From Mariprofundaceae bacterium (GTDB lineage: Bacteria; Pseudomonadota; Zetaproteobacteria; Mariprofundales; Mariprofundaceae): a stretch of 19,143 nucleotides of DNA. Shown piece after piece: positions 1-5,290 of this stretch. The stretch lies in contig WFOJ01000149.1 in the NCBI GenBank assembly GCA_015488125.1, positions 1 through 19,143 on the forward strand. Direction: 5' to 3'. The notes under the pieces were generated by a model. It saw only the letters and a list, made by a program, of their open reading frames with translations. It ran no database searches and was not told where the DNA came from. The position numbers were made by a program, and so were the translations under genes. Numbering within the stretch: position 1 is the stretch's first letter; each line of letters begins with the position of its first letter.

Positions 1-35
1 CTTATGCTGGCTCCATCACAGATAGCGGAGGAAGT

Positions 36-1085
36 ATGCAAGTAATTGGTGTCGATATCGGTTTTGGTTTTACCAAGGCCACCGATGGCAAACAGTTTCG
101 CGTATTCAAATCCATTTACGGCGAAGCAGTTGATTTTCAGTATCAGGAATCCTTACTCGATCATGATGAACAACATGAGCATCTACAGATTGATATAGAC
201 GGCAACGCCTATTTTATCGGTGAACTTGCTGAGCGCCAGAGCACCAACCGTCAGTTCACGCTGGAGCAAAACCAGTTTGTTGCCTCGGCCTCCCGGGTGC
301 TGGCGCTGGCAGCGCTTTCATGCTTTGCCAGGGAGCGACAACAGACGATGCATTTGGTTGTTGGCCTGCCAATTGGTCATTACCGTCAATACAAGGCAGA
401 GCTTGCCGGCATGCTGCGCGATACCCATGACATGGTGGTGACCAATGCCGCCGGTGAACGCCGTGAAGTGCGTATTGCCGTGACCGATGTACGGGTGATT
501 CCGCAACCGATCGGCTCGGTGATGGATCGCCTGTTGGATGCGCAGGGGCGCCCTGCAGAGCGCCGCTTTGCCACTGAAAAAATTGGTATCATCGATGTAG
601 GCTTCAAAACCACAGATTACACCATTTCAGATAAAACCCGCTATTCCGAACGTGGCAGCATGACCACCGAGAATGGTATTTCCAAGGCGTTTTCGGCGAT
701 TGCTTCCAAGCTGAAAGAAAACTGCGGCATCAATGTGGAGTTGTACCGGCTGTTTGAGCCGGTAGAAACAGGCAGCATCAAAATTCGCGGACGCGGCTAT
801 GATCTGAAAAAAATCACACAGCATGCGTTCCAGCAGCTGGCCCAGAATATTGCTGCTGATGCCAACCGCATCTGGGCGGATGACTGGGATATTGATATGA
901 TCATGATTACCGGCGGTGGCGGTGCTGTTCTGGCTGCTTATTTGCAACCCCTGCTGGAGGGCGTGATCGTTCCCATGGAACAGGATCTGGACTATCGCCT
1001 GCACAATGTGCGTGGTTATTACAAATATGGTTGTTATGTCTGGCCATCAGCGCGTAGCCTGCCTGCTGCTTCGGTGGAAGAATAG
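36..1085 (+). CDS. Actin-like ATPase, ParM/StbA (ALP-type) family, chromosomal
   Basis: A 349-aa protein of the actin/Hsp70 ATPase fold, most like plasmid ParM/StbA and other bacterial actin-like proteins. Such proteins bind ATP and usually form filaments that move DNA or organise cell contents. Visible motifs are phosphate-1 loop VDIGFGFTKA (about residues 5-14), phosphate-2 loop IIDVGFKTTDY (about 185-195) and adenosine loop MITGGGGAVL (about 288-297). The tail carries NVRGYYKYG, a signature I associate with this family. The start is supported by GGAGG at 27-31, 4 nt before the ATG. It is the first gene seen in the operon; tcdA begins 2 nt after its stop, so the two are probably translated together. 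No ParR-like DNA-binding partner or iteron array is visible, but only 35 bp upstream are in view. The fold is secure. The role, whether DNA segregation, cytoskeleton or something else, is unknown. Confidence 0.85.
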   Translation: MQVIGVDIGFGFTKATDGKQFRVFKSIYGEAVDFQYQESLLDHDEQHEHLQIDIDGNAYFIGELAERQSTNRQFTLEQNQFVASASRVLALAALSCFARERQQTMHLVVGLPIGHYRQYKAELAGMLRDTHDMVVTNAAGERREVRIAVTDVRVIPQPIGSVMDRLLDAQGRPAERRFATEKIGIIDVGFKTTDYTISDKTRYSERGSMTTENGISKAFSAIASKLKENCGINVELYRLFEPVETGSIKIRGRGYDLKKITQHAFQQLAQNIAADANRIWADDWDIDMIMITGGGGAVLAAYLQPLLEGVIVPMEQDLDYRLHNVRGYYKYGCYVWPSARSLPAASVEE

Positions 1086-1087
1086 GC

Positions 1088-1816
1088 ATGGGTCATGCGC
1101 AGGAACGCACGGCAATCCTGCTGGGTGATGAAGGATTGCAACGCCTGGCGGACAGTCATGTATTGATTGTTGGCTTAGGCGGTGTCGGCGGTGCTGTTGC
1201 CGAGGCAATTGCCCGCGCTGGTGTTGGGCGTATCACCGTGGTGGATCATGATGTGATTGGCATTTCCAACATGAACCGTCAGCTGGTCTGTACGCACAGC
1301 GTGCTTGGCCGCAAAAAAGCAGCGGTGATGGCGGAGCGCCTGCGCGACATCAATCCCGATGCCAACATTACCGCCATCCCGGCGTTTCTTCGTTATGACA
1401 ATATCGATGCCTTTTTGCAGCAGCAGGCCCCGGATATGGTGCTTGACTGTATTGATTCCGTGGCCTGCAAGGCCCTGCTGGTGGCGCGTTGTCAGCAGCA
1501 GGGTTTGGCTATTGCCTCCAGTATGGGCGCAGGTGGCCGTCTGGATGTACGGCAGGCGCAGGTGAGCACGCTGGCACGCACCCATCATTGTGGTCTGGCT
1601 GCCAATTTGCGCCGTAAACTGCGCCGCATGGGCGCTTCGCTGGATTACCCGGTGGTATTTTCTACCGAGCCTCCCATCAAACCATTGCCACAAGCGCCTG
1701 TCTCCGACGATCCCGCTGTGCTGCCCCGCGCTGTGAACGGCACGATTTCCTATATGCCCAACCTGTTTGGCTTTATGCTGGCAGGTATTGCCATTGAGAC
1801 CTTACTGACTGCCTGA
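1088..1816 (+). CDS. tcdA: tRNA threonylcarbamoyladenosine dehydratase (TcdA/CsdL, ThiF superfamily)
   Basis: A 242-aa E1-like (ThiF/MoeB/HesA) enzyme. The TcdA branch uses ATP to dehydrate t6A at tRNA position 37 to cyclic ct6A. The nucleotide-binding glycine loop is VGLGGVGGAVAEAIARAG (about 28-45), followed by DHDVIGISNMNRQ (about 53-65), the adenylation-site region of E1 enzymes, and DCIDSVACKALLVARC (about 119-134). The segment ASSMGAGGRLD and the later VFSTE (about 193-197) match E. coli TcdA rather than MoeB or ThiF. There is no CxxC zinc pair, which also argues against MoeB. It is slightly shorter than E. coli TcdA (268 aa). The ATG lies 2 nt after the actin-like gene, with a GGAAG-like site inside that gene. 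A CsdA/CsdE sulfur-transfer pair, often linked to this gene, is not in the window. Confidence 0.87.
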   Translation: MGHAQERTAILLGDEGLQRLADSHVLIVGLGGVGGAVAEAIARAGVGRITVVDHDVIGISNMNRQLVCTHSVLGRKKAAVMAERLRDINPDANITAIPAFLRYDNIDAFLQQQAPDMVLDCIDSVACKALLVARCQQQGLAIASSMGAGGRLDVRQAQVSTLARTHHCGLAANLRRKLRRMGASLDYPVVFSTEPPIKPLPQAPVSDDPAVLPRAVNGTISYMPNLFGFMLAGIAIETLLTA

Positions 1817-1849
1817 ACGGGCACGATGCAAGCTGTTCTTTGCCATTAT

Positions 1850-1911
1850 CTGCGTGACTCCTATGCTTCGCCACCATCAAACGCAGCCTATGGAGCCACG
1901 AAGCCTATGAG
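1850..1911 (+). promoter_or_regulatory. Possible H-type pseudoknot leader over the queF start codon
   Basis: The gap of about 90 nt between tcdA and queF can form two interlocking stems. Stem 1 pairs CTGCGT (1850-1855) with ACGCAG (1881-1886), 6 of 6. Stem 2 pairs CTCCTATGCTTCG (1858-1870) with CGAAGCCTATGAG (1899-1911), 11 of 13. The left arm of stem 2 lies in the loop of stem 1 and its right arm lies downstream of it, which is the H-type arrangement. The right arm of stem 2 contains the queF ATG (1907-1909). The sequence does not match the preQ1-I consensus that I know. Pairing in one sequence is weak evidence without covariation, so this is a candidate only. Confidence 0.3.
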
Positions 1912-2260
1912 CACTCAGCCATCCCGGGAACTGGAAACCTTTGCCAACCCGAATCCCGAACGTGATTATCATATTCAAATCAATTGCCCGGAGTTCAGTT
2001 GTTTATGCCCGAAAACCGGGCAGCCCGATTTTGCTGAAATGCGTCTGGACTATGTGCCGGATCAATTATGCGTCGAGCTGAAATCGTTGAAGCTGTATTA
2101 CTGGAGTTTTCGCGACGAGGGGCATTTTCACGAGCAGGTCACCAATATGATTGCCGATGACCTGATCCGCGCGTTGTCGCCCCGCTCGCTGCGCCTGGAG
2201 GCCATCTTCAATGTTCGCGGCGGGATTTATACCACGGTGGTGGTTGAACACCAGGCATGA
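1907..2260 (+). CDS. queF: NADPH-dependent 7-cyano-7-deazaguanine reductase (QueF, one-module type)
   Basis: A 117-aa enzyme that reduces preQ0 to preQ1 with NADPH, the last step before the base is inserted into tRNA for queuosine. Visible residues are the catalytic cysteine in CPEFSCLCPKTGQPDF (Cys34) with its partner Asp41, the QueF motif ELKSLKLYYWSFRDEG (about 57-72) and the substrate-binding His75-Glu76. The length fits the one-module family found in Bacillus and many proteobacteria, not the 282-aa two-module E. coli form. The open frame runs back to an ATG at 1826, but those 27 extra residues look nothing like QueF, and the ATG at 1907 gives the usual N-terminus. A weak GGAG sits at 1892-1895. 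The last codons overlap dapF by 4 nt (ATGA at 2257). The leader may be structured (see 1850-1911). Confidence 0.93.
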   Translation: MSTQPSRELETFANPNPERDYHIQINCPEFSCLCPKTGQPDFAEMRLDYVPDQLCVELKSLKLYYWSFRDEGHFHEQVTNMIADDLIRALSPRSLRLEAIFNVRGGIYTTVVVEHQA

Positions 2261-2991
2261 CATTCCCTTTTGTGAAAATGCAGGCGCAGGGCAATGATTT
2301 CGTAATTCTTGACGCCCTGCATGACGATATACCAGCGCTTGACACAAGGCAGATCTGCAATATCACCGAACGTCGCTATGGCATTGGCTGCGATCAGTTG
2401 CTATGGCTGGAAAAAGCTGAGAATGCCGATGCCCGTATGCGCATTTTCAATACCGATGGCAGCGAGGCCATGAATTGCGGCAATGGCCTGCGTTGTGCGG
2501 CAGACCTGCTGATGCGTCGCTTGCACCGGCAACAATTGCGCATCGCGCTGCCTGACCGCACGGTGCAGGCGATGTATAGTGAGCATGGCGTGCGCGTCTG
2601 TATGGGTCAGGCGCGGATCGAAGATGCCTGCAAGACGCACAGCGATGTGCATATCGGCAACCGGCATCGCGTCCTGTTTGCGCTGGCCGGTGAAGATGAA
2701 CTGCCGCACGATCGCAATGTGGAAATCATCACCGGCCACATTGCTGATCATGTGTATATCGATATTATTGAACTGGGCGTAGGTCCGACGCGAGCCTGTG
2801 GTTCAGGCGCTTCTGCTACGGCAGCAGCGATCTGGCAGCGTGAAGACCATGAGCGGCCATTGACCATCGAAATGCCCGGCGGTCAGGTATTGGTGACGCG
2901 GCAGGATGATCAGCTATGGCTGGAAGGCCGCGTTGCCGAGGTTTTTCACGGCGTGTATGATGGCAAGGGCGATCAATGCAGTACATCCTGA
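2257..2991 (+). CDS. dapF: Diaminopimelate epimerase-like protein (DapF family), divergent
   Basis: A 244-aa DapF-fold protein. DapF interconverts LL- and meso-diaminopimelate for lysine and peptidoglycan synthesis using two cysteines. Both are present: Cys74 in NTDGSEAMNCGNG and Cys181 in ACGSGASATAAA. Asn65, Asn135 (GNRH, usually GNPH) and Asn154 match substrate-contact positions. The second signature, usually ERGxGETxACG, reads ELGVGPTRACG (172-182): Glu172 is kept, but the arginine expected to hold the distal substrate end is Leu173 and the following Glu is Pro177. It is about 30 aa shorter than E. coli DapF (274), mostly between residues 140 and 165. It could still be the cell's DapF, or a DapF-fold racemase for another amino acid. 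The start overlaps queF by 4 nt (ATGA); the 3' end overlaps thiI by 16 nt. Confidence 0.82.
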   Translation: MTFPFVKMQAQGNDFVILDALHDDIPALDTRQICNITERRYGIGCDQLLWLEKAENADARMRIFNTDGSEAMNCGNGLRCAADLLMRRLHRQQLRIALPDRTVQAMYSEHGVRVCMGQARIEDACKTHSDVHIGNRHRVLFALAGEDELPHDRNVEIITGHIADHVYIDIIELGVGPTRACGSGASATAAAIWQREDHERPLTIEMPGGQVLVTRQDDQLWLEGRVAEVFHGVYDGKGDQCSTS

Positions 2992-4127
2992 TTCATTACG
3001 GCGAATTATCGCTCAAGGGCAAGAATCGCAGCAGCTTTGTGCGTCGTCAGAGCAATAATTTGCGCAGTCTGCTCAAACCGGCGACATTGCGCAGTGATTA
3101 TGGCCGCCTGCTGATGGGCTTTGAGCAGGTGGATGACGCATTGCTGGCGTATCTGGCGCTGATTCCCGGCATCAAAAACTTTTGTCGGGTGCAACGGGCG
3201 GAGAATGATGTGCAGGCCATGCAGACGCTGGCCGCAGCCATGCTGCGGGAAGAATTTGGCGATGTCAGCGGCAAAGGCTTTGCCGTGCGTGCCAAACGCG
3301 GACTCAAACGTTTTCCGCTGACCAGCCCGGAGCTGAATTATCAGGTGGGCGGCTATCTTAAAGAGCATCTTGGCCTGCGCGTGGCGCTGGATGCACCGGA
3401 GATCACGGTTCATCTGGAAGTCGCCCCTGAGGGTACATATGTCTATACCCGCAAACATGCCGGTATTGGCGGCTTGCCGGTGGGCAGTTCAGGGCACGGC
3501 GTGGTGTTGTTCTCCGGTGGTATTGATTCGCCAGTAGCTGCCTACATGATGATGAAGCGTGGCATGCGGATCACCCTGGTGCATTTGTACAACAGCCATA
3601 TCAACCGTGATTTTGCCAAGATTGAACGCCTTGCCGCCTGTCTTTCCCGTTATCAGGGCAAACTGGATTTGTATCTTGTTGATATGGAAGAATTTCAGCG
3701 CCATGCCATTGCTTCGGTGGCTGATGATTACCGTATGGTAATTTACAAGCGTCAGATGATTCGCTCAGCGGCACAGATAGCGCGTCGGCTGGGGGCGCAG
3801 GCACTGGTAACCGGCGATTCACTGGGCCAGGTGGCCAGCCAGACGCTGGCCAATATTCAGGCGATTTACGGTGTCGCCGAACTACCATTATTGTCGCCGC
3901 TGATTGCCATGGACAAGGATGAAATTATCGCCATCGGCCAGCGCACCGGCACGTTTGAGCAATCCATCGAGGAATATTGCGATATTTGCTCCTATCTGAT
4001 TGCCAAACACCCACAGACGGCAGCCAAAGCCAGCGATATTGCCCGCTTTGAATCGGTATTGCCGATCACCCGGACGGACTTTCCCTGCCATTGCCTGCAT
4101 TTTCGCAATGGAGAAGCCTTGCACTGA
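2976..4127 (+). CDS. thiI: tRNA 4-thiouridine synthetase ThiI, without rhodanese domain
   Basis: A 383-aa enzyme that adenylates U8 of tRNA and replaces its oxygen with sulfur to give s4U; in some bacteria it also supplies sulfur for thiamine thiazole. Order: N-terminal ferredoxin-like domain starting IHYGELSLKGKNR (about 6-18), THUMP domain (about 60-160), then a PP-loop ATPase with SGGIDSP at 180-186 and VTGDSLGQVASQT (about 278-290). The C-terminal rhodanese domain of E. coli ThiI (482 aa) is absent, as in Bacillus-type ThiI. Cys335 and Cys338 (EYCDICSY) lie where E. coli has Cys344. The tail adds PCHC (Cys371, Cys373). The ATG at 2976 lies inside dapF and has AAGGG four to five nt upstream. 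cmoA starts 1 nt after the stop. Confidence 0.93.
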   Translation: MQYILIHYGELSLKGKNRSSFVRRQSNNLRSLLKPATLRSDYGRLLMGFEQVDDALLAYLALIPGIKNFCRVQRAENDVQAMQTLAAAMLREEFGDVSGKGFAVRAKRGLKRFPLTSPELNYQVGGYLKEHLGLRVALDAPEITVHLEVAPEGTYVYTRKHAGIGGLPVGSSGHGVVLFSGGIDSPVAAYMMMKRGMRITLVHLYNSHINRDFAKIERLAACLSRYQGKLDLYLVDMEEFQRHAIASVADDYRMVIYKRQMIRSAAQIARRLGAQALVTGDSLGQVASQTLANIQAIYGVAELPLLSPLIAMDKDEIIAIGQRTGTFEQSIEEYCDICSYLIAKHPQTAAKASDIARFESVLPITRTDFPCHCLHFRNGEALH

Positions 4128-4128
4128 T

Positions 4129-4860
4129 ATGCCGCAACTTAGCGATACGCTTTATCAGCAGGATGAGGGACTGCCATCCAGTTTTCGTTTTGATGAAAAA
4201 GTCAGTCGCGTTTTTGCCGATATGATTCGTCGCTCGGTGCCTGGCTACGGCCTGACGCTGGAAATGATCCATATTCTTGCCAGCGAGTATGCCGGCAAGG
4301 GCAGCACGCTTTATGATCTTGGCTGTTCACTGGGAGCCTCCATCCTGGCCATGCGGCATGCGGTGGAAGGACGCGGCTGCCGCATTGTCGGTATTGATAA
4401 TTCTTCAGCCATGATCAGACGATGCCGCGAACTGATCACCAACGATCAGGCAACAACAGCCGTCGAACTGTGCTGTGCTGATGTTTGTGATTATAGCTTT
4501 GAACCGTGTGCCGTGGCGGTGATCAACTTTACCCTGCAATTTATTCCACCGAGCCGGCGATTGCCGCTGTTGCAACGCCTGGCCAACAGCCTGAAACCGG
4601 GTGGCATTCTCGTTCTGTCGGAAAAAATTGCCTTTGCCGAGCCATGGGAAAACGAACTCCAGCGCCGTATTCATGAAGCGTTCAAGGCCCGGCAAGGCTA
4701 TTCACAACTGGAAATCAGCCGCAAGCGTCAGGCGCTGGAGGATGTGTTGCAGGCAGAAACGCTGACCACTCATCGCCAGCGGCTGCAACAAGCCGGTTTT
4801 GCCCGCAGCAGCGTCTGGTTTCAGTGTGCCAATTTTGCCTCATTGGTGGCATTTCGTTAA
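4129..4860 (+). CDS. cmoA: Carboxy-S-adenosyl-L-methionine synthase CmoA
   Basis: A 243-aa class I methyltransferase-fold enzyme that makes carboxy-SAM from SAM and prephenate. CmoB then uses it to carboxymethylate U34 of tRNA (cmo5U). Family marks are FDEKVSRVFADMIRRSVPGY (about 21-40), SAM-binding DLGCSLGAS (63-71), GIDNSSAMIRRC (about 88-99), NFTLQF (133-138), LVLSEK (about 161-166) and the carboxylate-site stretch SQLEISRKR (192-200). The open frame extends 43 codons upstream inside thiI, with another ATG at 4108, but the family N-terminus begins a few residues before DTLY, which fits the ATG at 4129, directly after the thiI stop. No cmoB is visible in the window. Length matches the E. 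coli protein (247 aa). Confidence 0.93.
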   Translation: MPQLSDTLYQQDEGLPSSFRFDEKVSRVFADMIRRSVPGYGLTLEMIHILASEYAGKGSTLYDLGCSLGASILAMRHAVEGRGCRIVGIDNSSAMIRRCRELITNDQATTAVELCCADVCDYSFEPCAVAVINFTLQFIPPSRRLPLLQRLANSLKPGGILVLSEKIAFAEPWENELQRRIHEAFKARQGYSQLEISRKRQALEDVLQAETLTTHRQRLQQAGFARSSVWFQCANFASLVAFR

Positions 4861-4865
4861 TTCAC

Positions 4866-4873
4866 AAGGAGGG
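4866..4873 (+). promoter_or_regulatory. Strong ribosome-binding site of the MIF-family gene
   Basis: AAGGAGGG lies 3 nt before the ATG at 4877. It decides the start over the upstream ATG at 4799, which lies inside cmoA, and lets the initiator Met be followed by the catalytic proline. Confidence 0.75.
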
Positions 4874-4876
4874 ATA

Positions 4877-5218
4877 ATGCCTTATTTGCATATTCGTACC
4901 AATCAACACGTTGATGATGCGCAGGCGCTGATCAACAAAGCCTCGGCGCTGTGTGCCAGCATGCTGGGGAAGCCGGAAAGCTATGTAATGGTGGCGCTGG
5001 AAGCGGATTGCACCATGAGTTTTGCCGGTTCGAGCGCGCCGCTGGCCTATCTTGAACTGAAAAGCCTTGGCCTGCCAACAGCTCAGGCGCGTCACTATTC
5101 GCGGCAATTATGTGACTTTATCAGCGAACAACTGAACGTGCCGGCATCGCGCATTTATATCGAATTCAGCGCAGGTGATCGCGCCCTGTGGGGCTTTAAC
5201 GGCAGTACATTTGCTTGA
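4877..5218 (+). CDS. MIF-family tautomerase (phenylpyruvate tautomerase-related)
   Basis: A 113-aa protein of the macrophage migration inhibitory factor/tautomerase superfamily. These are small trimers that use an N-terminal proline as catalytic base to interconvert keto and enol forms such as phenylpyruvate. Pro2 follows the initiator Met directly, GKPESYVMV (31-39) holds the usual active-site lysine (Lys32), and MSFAGSSAPLAYLELKSLG (47-65) and the C-terminal WGFNGSTFA match the family. The Cys-x-x-Cys of mammalian MIF is missing. The start is fixed by a strong AAGGAGGG. It is the last gene of the operon, 16 nt after cmoA. CmoA consumes prephenate and releases phenylpyruvate, so a phenylpyruvate tautomerase as neighbour is suggestive, but that link is inference. 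Confidence 0.85.
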   Translation: MPYLHIRTNQHVDDAQALINKASALCASMLGKPESYVMVALEADCTMSFAGSSAPLAYLELKSLGLPTAQARHYSRQLCDFISEQLNVPASRIYIEFSAGDRALWGFNGSTFA

Positions 5219-5251
5219 TGATATATGCAAACATAATGGGAGTTAAAGTTT

Positions 5252-5263
5252 CCTGAATTCAGG
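5252..5263. repeat. 12-bp perfect palindrome between convergent genes
   Basis: CCTGAATTCAGG sits in the 72-bp gap between the end of the MIF-family gene and the end of the DUF255 gene, flanked by TAAAG and CTTA that extend the pairing weakly. There is no T-run on either strand, so it is not a standard intrinsic terminator. It may help end transcription from both sides or be chance. Nothing else is recognisable in this gap. Confidence 0.3.
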
Positions 5264-5290
5264 CCTCTTAAAAATGTTGGTGACGATGGG

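Noticed and set aside
36..1085. Plasmid partition locus (parMRC) or mobile element
   Set aside because: No ParR, iterons, replication or transfer genes are seen, and the neighbours are core chromosomal genes.
1826..1906. 27-codon N-terminal extension of QueF from an upstream ATG
   Set aside because: The extension has no QueF-like sequence and the family N-terminus begins at the ATG at 1907.
1817..1906. Standard preQ1-I riboswitch before queF
   Set aside because: No match to the short A-rich-tailed preQ1-I consensus. Only a generic pseudoknot candidate is listed, with low confidence.
5252..5263. Rho-independent terminator between the MIF-family and DUF255 genes
   Set aside because: The palindrome has no loop of normal size and no T-run; kept only as a repeat.
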